Assembly: GCA_900539855.1 (NCBI GenBank)
Contig: UQDO01000016.1
Location: 1-38,425, forward strand
Length of the DNA: 38,425 nt
Reading direction: 5' to 3'
Source of the DNA: an uncultured Oscillospiraceae bacterium
Lineage (GTDB): Bacteria; Bacillota; Clostridia; Oscillospirales; Acutalibacteraceae
The position numbers and the translations under genes are program-made. Shown one piece after another: positions 21,748-30,712 of the stretch; within the stretch, counting starts at the first letter, position 1; each line of letters begins with the position of its first letter. Under the pieces are notes generated by a model, which was given only the letters and a program-made list of their open reading frames with translations, did not search any database and was not told where the DNA came from.

Positions 21748-23934
21748 ATGAAGATCATAAAGCGTAACGGATCAGAGGCAATATTTGAGCCTGAGAAAAT
21801 TGAAAACGCTATAACCAAAGCCAACGAGGCGGCGGAAGGAAAGCCTGAACTTATACCGGAGCAGGTGCATGCCATTGCGGCTATAATAGAGCATTACTGC
21901 GAGGATATCGGCAGGGCACTTTCGGTCGAGGAAATACAGGAGCTTGTCGAGACCCAGCTTATGAAGCACGGCGCTTACGAGACCGCAAAGCGTTATATAC
22001 GTTATCGCTATACCCGTAACATGGTGCGTGCCTCCAACACTACCGACGATAAGATACTTTCGCTTATCGAGTGCAACAACGAAGAAGCAAAGCAGGAAAA
22101 TTCCAATAAAAATCCTACCGTCAACAGCGTTCAGCGTGACTATATGGCAGGCGAGGTCAGCCGCGATATAACAGAGAGGATATTGCTGCCGGAGGATATT
22201 GTAAAGGCGCACCGCGAAGGTATAATACATTTCCATGACAGCGATTATTACGCTCAGCATATGCATAACTGTGACCTTGTAAATCTTGAGGATATGCTTC
22301 AGAACGGCACGGTCATAAGCGGCACCATGATAGAAAAGCCGCACAGCTTTTCCACCGCCTGCAATATTTCAACACAAATAATCGCGCAGGTAGCCTCGAA
22401 CCAGTACGGCGGTCAGAGCATCAGCCTTACGCATCTTGCGCCGTTTGTGAACGTTTCGCGTGAGAAGATACGCCGCGAGGTTAAGGAAGAATTTGAATTT
22501 GCCGGATGCAAGGTTGACGAGCAGAGGATGAACGAGATCGTCGAGAAAAGACTTCGCAAGGAGATAAACCGCGGAGTACAGACGCTGCAGTATCAGGTCG
22601 TGACACTGCTTACGACCAACGGACAGGCTCCGTTCATAACCGTGTTCATGTACCTCGGCGAGGCAAGAAACGAGCAGGAAAAGCGCGATCTTGCCATGAT
22701 AATCGAGGAAATGCTCAACCAGAGGCTGCTGGGAGTCAAGAACGAGTCGGGCGTTTATGTGACACCGGCGTTCCCGAAGCTGATATATGTGCTTGAGGAC
22801 GATAATATAACCGAAAATTCTCCATACTGGTACCTTACCGAGCTTGCGGCGCGCTGCACGGCAAAACGCATGGTGCCGGACTATATCTCGGAAAAAATGA
22901 TGCTCAAACTCAAGATAGATCAGAACGGCGACGGACACTGCTACACCTGCATGGGCTGCAGAAGCTTCTTGACGCCGTATGTCGATGAGAACGGCAAGCC
23001 CAAATATTACGGCAGATTCAATCAGGGCGTCGTGACCCTTAACCTTGTCGATGTCGCTTGCACCGCATGTGTCGGCGGCAGGGACGAAGAGAAGTTCTGG
23101 AAGGTGCTCGACGAGCGGCTCGAGCTTTGCCACAGGGCGCTCAAGTGCCGCCATGAAAGACTGGAGGGTACGCTGTCCGACGCAGCGCCGATACTCTGGC
23201 AGTACGGAGCACTGGCAAGACTTAAAAAGGGCGAGACCATAGACAGGCTCCTCCACGGCGGATATTCCACCATTTCGCTCGGCTATGCAGGACTTTGGGA
23301 GTGCGTATTTGAGGTCACCGGCAGAAAGCTTACCGAGGCTGAGGGCGAGGAATTTGGTCTGCGTGTAATGCAGAGGCTCAATGACGCCTGCCTCAGATGG
23401 AAAAACGACGAAAACATACATTATTCGCTTTACGGTACTCCGCTTGAGAGCACGACGTATAAGTTTGCGAAGTCGCTGCAGAAGCGTTTCGGTATAATAC
23501 CGGGCGTTACCGACAAGAATTATGTTACAAATTCCTATCACATACATGTTACCGAAAAGATAGACGCCTTCAAAAAGCTGGCGCTTGAAAGCAAGTTCCA
23601 GGCACTGTCGCCGGGCGGCGCGATATCTTATGTCGAAGTGCCCAACATGCAGGATAACATCGAGGCTGTGCTTCAGGTGATGAAGTTTATATACGATAAT
23701 ATAATGTATGCCGAGCTGAATACCAAGAGCGATTACTGTCAGGTCTGCGGCTTTGACGGGGAGATCGTCATTACAAAGGACGAGGACGGCAAACTTGTCT
23801 GGGAATGCCCGAAATGCGGAAACCGCGATCAGAACAAGATGAATGTCGCAAGACGTACCTGCGGATATATAGGTACTCAGTTCTGGAATCAGGGCAGGAC
23901 TCAGGAAATTAAGGAAAGGGTACTGCACCTTTAA
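21748..23934 (+). CDS. nrdD: Anaerobic ribonucleoside-triphosphate reductase (class III)
   Basis: 728 residues. Start at 21748 (AAAAGGA upstream). An N-terminal ATP-cone (about 1-90, MKIIKRNGSEAIFEPEKIENAI) gives allosteric control. The catalytic barrel contains HFHDSDYYAQHMHNCDLVNLEDML, FSTACNISTQIIAQVASNQYGGQS and CYTCMGCRSFLTPYVDENGK. The C-terminal zinc site has four cysteines (Cys664, 667, 687, 690), and the glycyl-radical motif RTCGYIG places the radical at Gly706. It reduces ribonucleotides to deoxyribonucleotides without oxygen, after activation by NrdG, which is encoded 55 bases downstream. Confidence 0.97.
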   Translation: MKIIKRNGSEAIFEPEKIENAITKANEAAEGKPELIPEQVHAIAAIIEHYCEDIGRALSVEEIQELVETQLMKHGAYETAKRYIRYRYTRNMVRASNTTDDKILSLIECNNEEAKQENSNKNPTVNSVQRDYMAGEVSRDITERILLPEDIVKAHREGIIHFHDSDYYAQHMHNCDLVNLEDMLQNGTVISGTMIEKPHSFSTACNISTQIIAQVASNQYGGQSISLTHLAPFVNVSREKIRREVKEEFEFAGCKVDEQRMNEIVEKRLRKEINRGVQTLQYQVVTLLTTNGQAPFITVFMYLGEARNEQEKRDLAMIIEEMLNQRLLGVKNESGVYVTPAFPKLIYVLEDDNITENSPYWYLTELAARCTAKRMVPDYISEKMMLKLKIDQNGDGHCYTCMGCRSFLTPYVDENGKPKYYGRFNQGVVTLNLVDVACTACVGGRDEEKFWKVLDERLELCHRALKCRHERLEGTLSDAAPILWQYGALARLKKGETIDRLLHGGYSTISLGYAGLWECVFEVTGRKLTEAEGEEFGLRVMQRLNDACLRWKNDENIHYSLYGTPLESTTYKFAKSLQKRFGIIPGVTDKNYVTNSYHIHVTEKIDAFKKLALESKFQALSPGGAISYVEVPNMQDNIEAVLQVMKFIYDNIMYAELNTKSDYCQVCGFDGEIVITKDEDGKLVWECPKCGNRDQNKMNVARRTCGYIGTQFWNQGRTQEIKERVLHL

Positions 23935-23944
23935 AATGCATCTG

Positions 23945-23970
23945 ATATGCGCCGCTGCTGCGGCGCATAT
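23945..23970 (+). terminator. Hairpin between nrdD and nrdG
   Basis: An 11-bp perfect stem, ATATGCGCCGC/GCGGCGCATAT (23945-23955 with 23960-23970), and a TGCT loop, followed by the short run TCTTTCGG. It probably acts as a partial terminator or mRNA stabiliser lowering nrdG relative to nrdD. Confidence 0.6.
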
Positions 23971-23989
23971 TCTTTCGGAGTGATTACAC

Positions 23990-24517
23990 TTGAACTACGC
24001 GAAGATAAACGAATGTGATATTGCAAACGGCATAGGTGTCAGAGTTACCCTGTTTGTTTCGGGCTGCACCCATAAATGCAAGGGCTGTTTCAATGCCGAA
24101 GCATGGGATTTTTCCTATGGCGAACCGTTTACCGAAAAAACTGAGCAGGAGCTGCTGACGCTTTTGTCACCCGATTATATAGACGGGCTGACGCTGCTTG
24201 GCGGCGAGCCGTTTGAACCGCAGAATCAGCGGGCGCTTTATCCTTTTCTTGAAATGGTAAAAAAGCAGTATCCGAATAAGTCGATATGGTGCTTTACCGG
24301 CTACACCCTTGAAAGCGATCTTTTGAGTGACAGCCGCGCAAGGTGCGAGGTGACCGATAAAATGCTGTCGCTGATTGATGTTCTGGTTGACGGTGAGTTT
24401 GTAGAGGAGCTGAAGGACATCAGCCTCCGCTTCAAAGGCTCGTCAAATCAACGGCTTATCGACCTTAAAAAGACCCTTGCCGATTCGAAAATACACATCT
24501 GGAACGAAAAAAGATAG
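23990..24517 (+). CDS. nrdG: Anaerobic ribonucleotide reductase activating protein (radical SAM)
   Basis: 175 residues. Begins with a TTG codon at 23990, preceded by GGAG with 9-base spacing; no ATG fits the family N-terminus MNYAKINECDI. The radical-SAM cluster motif is CTHKCKGC (Cys26, 30, 33; the CX3CX2C spacing), with LLGGEPF (69-75) for SAM contact. It installs the glycyl radical on NrdD. Length is typical for the family. The TTG start and the preceding hairpin both suggest lower expression than nrdD. It ends at a strong bidirectional terminator. Confidence 0.95.
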   Translation: MNYAKINECDIANGIGVRVTLFVSGCTHKCKGCFNAEAWDFSYGEPFTEKTEQELLTLLSPDYIDGLTLLGGEPFEPQNQRALYPFLEMVKKQYPNKSIWCFTGYTLESDLLSDSRARCEVTDKMLSLIDVLVDGEFVEELKDISLRFKGSSNQRLIDLKKTLADSKIHIWNEKR

Positions 24518-24538
24518 GATATACGATAATATAAGTAT

Positions 24539-24572
24539 AAAAGGACTCCTGCCGTTTGGCAGGAGTCCTTTT
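24539..24572. terminator. Bidirectional terminator between nrdG and the AraC-type gene
   Basis: AAAAGGACTCCTGCC (24539-24553) pairs perfectly with GGCAGGAGTCCTTTT (24558-24572), with a GTTT loop. It lies between convergent genes and carries the GGCAGGAG stem core seen in several other intergenic hairpins of this window. Confidence 0.92.
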
Positions 24573-24580
24573 ATACATAT

Positions 24581-25489
24581 CTACAGCTTACCATGTTCGC
24601 TGTCAGGCGATGAAATGTATTTTTTGGGCGACATGCCGTAGCTTTCGCGGAATCTTTTAATAAAATAGCTGACCGACGAAAAGCCGGCGGCAGACGACAG
24701 AGATGTTATGTTCATGTCGGTCGTAAGCAGCAGCTTCACCGCGTGGTCAAGCCTTACCTTCAGCAGCCTGTCACGGAAGCTCTGACCGAAGGTGCGGTTG
24801 AACAGCTTCGAAAAATAGCTCACTGAATATCCGCATACCTTTGCCGCCTCTTTTTCCGAAGCGGTCATATATTGTTCGTTTAAATATTTTGTCACCCTGT
24901 CGACAAAATCCTCGGTATCGGCAGGTGTTTTTTGACCATCGAATATATACTCTTCCGCATTTTCCGACCAATATCTGAACAGCCACGACATGATATCGCG
25001 TATCTTGGAGCGTATCATCAGTTCATATCCCGGACGGCGTTCAGCCCATTCCGACGCAATACTCCTGATATCCTGTGGGATATCGGTCGAATCTACCCAT
25101 TCTTTTTTGAACACCCTTTCCGTTCCGATGTTTTTGCCGATCTCCGATACAAGTCTTTTGATTTCAGCCGATAAATATCGGTCGAACTCAAGTACCTCAG
25201 GCAAAAACTGAATACATATATACTCGCGCAGCTTTGTGACGGTTCTTGTACAGTGTATTTCGCCGGGCTGGATTATCACAAGTTCGCCGGGATAAAACAT
25301 GTGGTTTTTCCCGTCGATCCGTACCTCAAAGACACCACGGTAGACATATAAAATCTCGTAAGCATCGTGATAATGGCTATATTTCGGATATTCGCTGGTC
25401 GATACAATGGTCGGAGGAAAATCTATACACCGTATTCCTTTTTTGTGACCGCCCTCTGTATACAAATCCTCATAATATATGTAATCCAT
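24581..25489 (-). CDS. AraC-family transcriptional regulator with cupin sensor domain
   Basis: 302 residues. The N-terminal half is a cupin-like ligand-binding domain (SHYHDAYEILYVYRGVFEVRI at 38-58, FYPGELVIIQPGEIHC at 65-80). The C-terminal 100 residues carry the two AraC helix-turn-helix motifs (EAAKVCGYSVSYFSKLFNRTFG and ITSLSSAAGFSSVSYFIKRFRESYGMSPKKY). GGGGG lies before the ATG. It is divergent from the solute-binding protein and downstream secreted proteins/GH16 gene, with a 536-base gap between, so it is the likely regulator of that locus, probably responding to a sugar. The ligand is unknown. Confidence 0.93.
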   Translation of the reverse strand: MDYIYYEDLYTEGGHKKGIRCIDFPPTIVSTSEYPKYSHYHDAYEILYVYRGVFEVRIDGKNHMFYPGELVIIQPGEIHCTRTVTKLREYICIQFLPEVLEFDRYLSAEIKRLVSEIGKNIGTERVFKKEWVDSTDIPQDIRSIASEWAERRPGYELMIRSKIRDIMSWLFRYWSENAEEYIFDGQKTPADTEDFVDRVTKYLNEQYMTASEKEAAKVCGYSVSYFSKLFNRTFGQSFRDRLLKVRLDHAVKLLLTTDMNITSLSSAAGFSSVSYFIKRFRESYGMSPKKYISSPDSEHGKL

Positions 25490-26025
25490 TTGTCGCGCCC
25501 CCTTTTGCAGAATTATTTTGTATATTCGAGAATTTTTGAAACTTATTTATAAGTTTTTCAGCGAATATTAGTACCTTTATACAAATTTTAACACATAATT
25601 TTGTTATGTCAATAATCAATAGTAAAAAATTGCTATTATTTTTATAAATTTTTAGATATCATATTGACGATGCCTGTGTTACAATTAAGTTGCTTAAATG
25701 ACTGATAAGCGAATAGAAGATTTCTTTGAATATTGTTCCGTCAGGTTCAACAAAAGACCGGTGCCGTGATTGTGCAAAGCATATAAAGCGATGATTTCGC
25801 ACCGATTGCTGTGTGATTTTTGCAATATTAATATGAATTAAATGTATTTATTGAAATATACAACTGTGTTAAAATGCACTTGAAAGATAACGCAAAGTGA
25901 CTGATTGTCCGTATTGGCTTACAGCTTGCGTCTCAAGTGAAAATTGCAATAGCTTGGTTATGTGTCCAAAACACACATGTCACCAATATTGAAAACAGGC
26001 AAAATTAGTGAAAGGAAATGATATT
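25490..26025 (+). promoter_or_regulatory. Long AT-rich divergent regulatory region
   Basis: There is no gene in these 536 bases. A plausible extended -10, TGTTACAAT (25677-25685), points toward the solute-binding protein but lacks a well-spaced -35, as expected of an activator-dependent promoter. Just before the ribosome binding site lies a stem, ATGTGT-CCAAA-ACACAT-like, nested within TTGGT/ACCAA (about 25953-25988). No riboswitch family was recognised. The long leader could hold AraC-type operators or a regulatory RNA. Confidence 0.4.
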
Positions 26026-27441
26026 ATGAAACGTTTATGGCTATCGGCGGCGAGGATACTTTGCGCGGCGCTGAGTGTCTGTCTCCTTGCAGGCAGCTTT
26101 GCCGCCTGCGGGTCGGATAAAGACACTTCGTCTGCTCAAAGCAGTACTTCGTCAAGCGGTGCTGAGGTTGAATACAACAAGCCTGAGGTCGACCCGGACT
26201 CAAAATATGCCGATCCATCGTATGACCCATATGCTTCCATCCCGGAATCGTCAAAGGGCAAAACTGTGAGATACGCAACATGGATCGATCACTCACAGAC
26301 CGAGGGCGCAAAGGTACTTGAGAGCTTTCCTCAAAAGACCGGGATAAATGTTCAGCTTTACACGGTCAGCCAGTGGGCTTATGTCGATACTCTCATGAAA
26401 TCAATAGCCTCCGGCGATATACCCGACGTTTATGTCACCAGCGAGCACAATCAGGCGTTCCCTCTCACGCTTCAGATCGGTCAGCCTATCGATCTTTGCT
26501 CGTCGGTTGACCTCAACGACCCTATCTGGGATAAATCCATGCTTGAGACCTCAAAGATCAACGGTCATACATATCTTGTAAATACGATAGGTTCACCGTG
26601 GTCAGGCTCAGACCTTGTTTATTTCAATAAGCGTATTTTTGAGGATAACGGATTTAAAAATCCGGCTGAATATTATGCCGACGGCACATGGACATGGACG
26701 ACCATGACCAAGGTTTTAAAAGATATTTCGGCCCTGGGGGATGATTACCTCGGCGGTATAGTTGACCCCGAAATACTTGGCGGCTCTGCTGCCGCATCGT
26801 TCGTGAAATACGATTATAAGACCGCTACCTTCTCAAGCGGAGTGAATGCACCCGAGCTTCAGACAACATATCAGTGGTATGCCAACTCATGCGAGCAGAA
26901 GCTCATAAGCGGCAACGTCGTAAAGGATTACGGCAAGTTCACTCAAGGCAAGGTCGGACTTATAATATGGGGCGTTTACGGTCTTAAAAAGACCGGACAT
27001 TTCAAGGACATGGATCCGAGCGATATAGGTTACACATACCTTCCGGCATTGGAGGACGGCTCAAAGGGACTTACTTCATCTATATACCGCATGTACGGCA
27101 TAATCGACGGAGCACCCAATGCCGACGCTGCAGGATATTTCCTGCGTTACTGGCTCGATCCTGCAAACTATGATCTGCAGAATACCTTTATTTCTCCCGA
27201 GGCAGGTAAGTTCTATTACGATCTTATAAATCAAAGCGCAGATAAGAAGTATTTCAACTTTGATTACCCCTGCGCATGGCTTATAGGTCAGAGCAGCGGC
27301 TCGGCAGTCTTTACAAACGGAGTAAAGAGTGCGTCGTCGGCTCAGGTCAACACCAAAATACAGTCGGTATCAAACCTTGTCGATCAGGCTGTAAAGGCGG
27401 CTAATGAATTGGTTCAGAAAAAGAAGGATCAGTATAAATAA
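26026..27441 (+). CDS. Extracellular solute-binding lipoprotein (ABC family 1 type)
   Basis: 471 residues from the ATG at 26026 (AAAGGAA, 9-base spacing). A signal peptide with lipobox FAAC is followed by a Ser/Thr-rich linker (DKDTSSAQSSTSSSGAE). The mature part has the type of motifs seen in sugar-binding proteins: TGINVQLYTVSQWAYVDTLMKSIASGDIPDVYV, LVYFNKRIFEDNGFKNPAEYYADGTWTWTTMTKVLKDIS, and GKVGLIIWGVYG, ending in a coil NTKIQSVSNLVDQAVKAAN. It would capture an oligosaccharide outside the cell. Unusually, no permease or ATPase genes accompany it; the next genes encode secreted surface proteins and GH16. It may work with a transporter encoded elsewhere or act as a sensor or tether. Confidence 0.88.
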   Translation: MKRLWLSAARILCAALSVCLLAGSFAACGSDKDTSSAQSSTSSSGAEVEYNKPEVDPDSKYADPSYDPYASIPESSKGKTVRYATWIDHSQTEGAKVLESFPQKTGINVQLYTVSQWAYVDTLMKSIASGDIPDVYVTSEHNQAFPLTLQIGQPIDLCSSVDLNDPIWDKSMLETSKINGHTYLVNTIGSPWSGSDLVYFNKRIFEDNGFKNPAEYYADGTWTWTTMTKVLKDISALGDDYLGGIVDPEILGGSAAASFVKYDYKTATFSSGVNAPELQTTYQWYANSCEQKLISGNVVKDYGKFTQGKVGLIIWGVYGLKKTGHFKDMDPSDIGYTYLPALEDGSKGLTSSIYRMYGIIDGAPNADAAGYFLRYWLDPANYDLQNTFISPEAGKFYYDLINQSADKKYFNFDYPCAWLIGQSSGSAVFTNGVKSASSAQVNTKIQSVSNLVDQAVKAANELVQKKKDQYK

Positions 27442-27495
27442 GCATTCGGCGCGATGCGCCTTTAAGTTTACAATAAAGAAAGAGGGGCTATTTAA

Positions 27496-30400
27496 ATGAA
27501 AGGAAAATTAAGAAGAGTGCTCAGCCTTGTATGTGCAATCGCATTGCTTGCAGCCTGCTGCATATCGGCATTCGGCACGCCTGCATCCGCAGTTGACACT
27601 TCAAATGCTGTTTCGACAAAGTGGGTTTACGATTTCAAATCGGGAACAGGCACCGGCGGCGAAAAGCCGAGCTTTCTCGCAAACCATGAATCCTGGTTCT
27701 ACAACAGCACCACAGGGAAGTCATCGGTAAATGCCGACGGACTTTATGTGGGAGTTGACTGGAACAATTCCGGTGATCCGCTTACACAGACATATGATGC
27801 CGTATGGCTTAAAAAGGTCTGGCTCTGGGATGCCGATTATGACGATACCTTTACCTACAGCGACGCCCAGCCCAATAAGGCTATAAGCTGGAGCAAGGAC
27901 CCGAAGGATCAGGGCTTCCAGGCAGTGTCCAAGGGCGTATACGGTGTTACCGTCAAATACAAGGTCACCGAGATGGATAAAAACAGCAGCGCCGTTTACC
28001 TCGGCGTCGCCGTTTGCGACAGCCAGACAGGTGCAAACTCTCCCGACTTCCAGAGGGCTGTGAGGGTCCAGAGCGTCGCAAAGGAGACCGCTGTCAGCGG
28101 CGAGTGGAGATATCTCACCGCAATATTTGACGGAAACGACGCAAGAATGCTCGGCGGTGCAAGAGGAAACTATATCAATCTTGTTTTCTCGTGTAACAAG
28201 TCGGCTGAAAGCGTAAACAACAAGGTGCTCATCGAGAGCGTAACCGTAGAAAACTACTATGACAAGACCAACGGCGAATATGCCGTCCGTTTCAGAGATC
28301 CAGATACCGGTGCAGACGCGGCTGTGCCCGGTTACGCAATTGCATCAATAGGCAACAGCATTAAAATGCCCGAGCCGTCGGTAAGCAGAGACGCAGAGGA
28401 CTTCAAAATGTGGCAGCTCTGCGACGAGTGGCAGAGACCCTACTATAACTACTACGGCGGATATCCGGGTGAGATCTTCAATATGCCGACCGGAGAGTCC
28501 AAGGTGACCTATTCAATGAACGCCCAGTTCCTGAAAGAAGAACCGAGCGATCAGAAGTCGGTTTACGAGCTGGACGTAAAGGGTCTTGCCGAAAACAAGC
28601 GCGGACTGTCAGGTGCCATGCTTTCAGGTACGACCTCAGACGCAAATACCATCGCAGGATCGCTTACATATAAGGACGGCGAGGGAATGTCGTTCCGTTC
28701 AAATGCAGGCGGTGGGGCGTTTCTCGACCAGACCGGCTATGACAGTGTCGGCAGCCAGCGTATAGGCTTCTATACCGGCAAGGGCGCTGATGCCGGCAAA
28801 TGGGACGGAAATTTGGTACAGGTCAAATACGGGTATACTTACAAATTCAGCATGACCTATAAGGTAGAGAATCCGGATGAATACAACACATATATAGGAC
28901 TTGCAACGCAGGTCAACGGAGCTTATAACGTATGGGCGCCGATGCGCGTTATAAAGTCATGGAAGTCGACCGCTTCAACCGGCGGTTACGTTACGGTCAC
29001 CGGTTTCTTCAAGGGTGACATTTATCATGCCGGCAACTATATCGGACTCAGCATATTCACTAACGCCGGTGTGATTACCATAAGCAAGGCGACGATAGAG
29101 GAGAGCTTCGGTGACGTAAACGGTGATGTTGTAAATATATATTTTAATGACAACACGAGCAAACCGCATAATCCATTTACCGGATTTGTAGGCGATCCGA
29201 TAGGCACGCTGCCCACACCGTCGCTCAGCGGATACGAGTTTGTCGGTTGGTATACCGATAAAACCCTGTCGACCGAATTCACACTTGACAAATTCCCCGA
29301 GACCGACACAAAGCTTTACGCAAAGTGGAAGGTCACACCCATTATATGTGATTTCAGCAGCTTCAAGACCGACGTGTGGGGTATGATTAATTCGTCACGT
29401 TATGCATTGACCGAGGAAAACGGTAATATTTTCTACAGATACGATTTTGCCAACAACACCTCGACCATATCTGCAAATACCGCCGGACGCTTTGCGGTAA
29501 ACGACGGCAACCGTCATTTCAGTCTTATTGAGGGTGTCAAGTATACCGTAAACTTTAAATACAGAGTAAAAGAGATCAGAAATCAGTCGGGCGGCGACAT
29601 TCTTATATTCTCATCGTCGGACTATAGAATATGGGAAAGATATAACCAGCAGGATTGCAAGGTGCATTATGCATCAACAACCGACGGTTGGGTAGAAGGT
29701 GAAATGAGCTTTATAGCATCCTTTGATCCTGAAACCAAGGATAACAACAACTACTTCACTATGGGCATATCGGGCGATTCAGTTGTTGACATTGACGATA
29801 TAACATTGCTCAGCGGTGAGGCAAGAGCCAATGTGTACGGAAATCTTATCCGCTTCAATACCAACGGCGGCAAGGAGATCGACTCCATAAGCGGCGACCC
29901 GGGTGAGAGCTTTACGCTTCCCACGCCCGAAAGAGCCGGATATAAGTTCCTGGGATGGTACACCGATCCTGCCTGCACCAAGCTGTTTACCGATACAGTG
30001 TTTGGCGATACCGACATCACACTTTACGCTTCGTGGACGCTCGGTAAGATAACCGAAGGCTTTGAAAACTATCCCGACAGCGCAAAGATGCTCAACTTTG
30101 CCTCCGGTTGGTCGTTATATGACAGAAACACCGAAGGCTACTCAAGAGAAAATGTGAGATCGGGAGCTGCCTCAGCCTTCCGCAACAGCACCGTTTCAGG
30201 CAGCAAGGCGTTCTCACTTATGAGAAGCGACAACACGCCTATTACGGTTGGCAATCAGTATCATCTGACATTCTATGTCAAGCCCGTCACCGTTACCGAT
30301 ACGAATGCGCTTATAAGCCTCATCTCAATGTCCAATTCGGCAGGCGTTATGCTGCCCAGTGATACCGAGACAATATGTAACTTTGCCGATCTCAAGGTTG

Positions 30401-30630
30401 GCGAATGGAATAAGGTGACCTTCTCGTTCACCGCAAAGGATAAGTTCGTAGGAATTTCGGCAACAGGCGGCAACGACTTCTATGTTGACGATGTTGAGCT
30501 TGTGCTTGACGGCTACAGCGGCACTGCTACCGGCGACAATTCACCGAGTGTCGCGGCAATTATACTTCTTATGGCTGTCTGTGCAGCATTTGTAACGGCT
30601 GTTACACTTAAAAAATTCGCACACAAATAA
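27496..30630 (+). CDS. Large surface protein with InlB-type repeats and C-terminal membrane anchor
   Basis: 1044 residues. A signal peptide (to about residue 32, ASA) is followed by an N-terminal module (36-265) beginning AVDTS...WVYDFKSGTGT and containing VWLWDADYDDTFTY; this is closely paralogous to the start of the next protein. Further jelly-roll-like modules lie at about 330-530, 613-775 and 850-1010. Two InlB-B/Flg_new repeats are clear: about 541-612 (LPTPSLSGYEFVGWYTD...LYAKW) and 780-850 (LPTPERAGYKFLGWYTD...LYASW). The C-terminus is TATGDNSP, a transmembrane segment (1016-1038) and KKFAHK, so it is membrane-anchored without an LPxTG motif. Likely a polysaccharide-binding surface protein in the same operon as the solute-binding protein and GH16. 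Confidence 0.78.
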   Translation: MKGKLRRVLSLVCAIALLAACCISAFGTPASAVDTSNAVSTKWVYDFKSGTGTGGEKPSFLANHESWFYNSTTGKSSVNADGLYVGVDWNNSGDPLTQTYDAVWLKKVWLWDADYDDTFTYSDAQPNKAISWSKDPKDQGFQAVSKGVYGVTVKYKVTEMDKNSSAVYLGVAVCDSQTGANSPDFQRAVRVQSVAKETAVSGEWRYLTAIFDGNDARMLGGARGNYINLVFSCNKSAESVNNKVLIESVTVENYYDKTNGEYAVRFRDPDTGADAAVPGYAIASIGNSIKMPEPSVSRDAEDFKMWQLCDEWQRPYYNYYGGYPGEIFNMPTGESKVTYSMNAQFLKEEPSDQKSVYELDVKGLAENKRGLSGAMLSGTTSDANTIAGSLTYKDGEGMSFRSNAGGGAFLDQTGYDSVGSQRIGFYTGKGADAGKWDGNLVQVKYGYTYKFSMTYKVENPDEYNTYIGLATQVNGAYNVWAPMRVIKSWKSTASTGGYVTVTGFFKGDIYHAGNYIGLSIFTNAGVITISKATIEESFGDVNGDVVNIYFNDNTSKPHNPFTGFVGDPIGTLPTPSLSGYEFVGWYTDKTLSTEFTLDKFPETDTKLYAKWKVTPIICDFSSFKTDVWGMINSSRYALTEENGNIFYRYDFANNTSTISANTAGRFAVNDGNRHFSLIEGVKYTVNFKYRVKEIRNQSGGDILIFSSSDYRIWERYNQQDCKVHYASTTDGWVEGEMSFIASFDPETKDNNNYFTMGISGDSVVDIDDITLLSGEARANVYGNLIRFNTNGGKEIDSISGDPGESFTLPTPERAGYKFLGWYTDPACTKLFTDTVFGDTDITLYASWTLGKITEGFENYPDSAKMLNFASGWSLYDRNTEGYSRENVRSGAASAFRNSTVSGSKAFSLMRSDNTPITVGNQYHLTFYVKPVTVTDTNALISLISMSNSAGVMLPSDTETICNFADLKVGEWNKVTFSFTAKDKFVGISATGGNDFYVDDVELVLDGYSGTATGDNSPSVAAIILLMAVCAAFVTAVTLKKFAHK

Positions 30631-30645
30631 TTCTCCCTTATAACT

Positions 30646-30671
30646 GCCGCCCTGTATCATTACAGGGCGGC
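30646..30671 (+). terminator. Hairpin between the two large surface-protein genes
   Basis: GCCGCCCTGTA (30646-30656) pairs with TACAGGGCGGC (30661-30671), with a TCAT loop. No T-tract follows directly, so it may attenuate transcription or stabilise RNA ends rather than end the operon. Confidence 0.5.
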
Positions 30672-30712
30672 GCCACCCACACTGTAATAATTTTTTAAAG
30701 GAGTGAAAGTAC

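Noticed and set aside
22369..23928. A 519-codon open frame antisense to nrdD
   Set aside because: It is the shadow of a highly conserved, codon-biased gene; it has no ribosome binding site, and its protein sequence has no family features.
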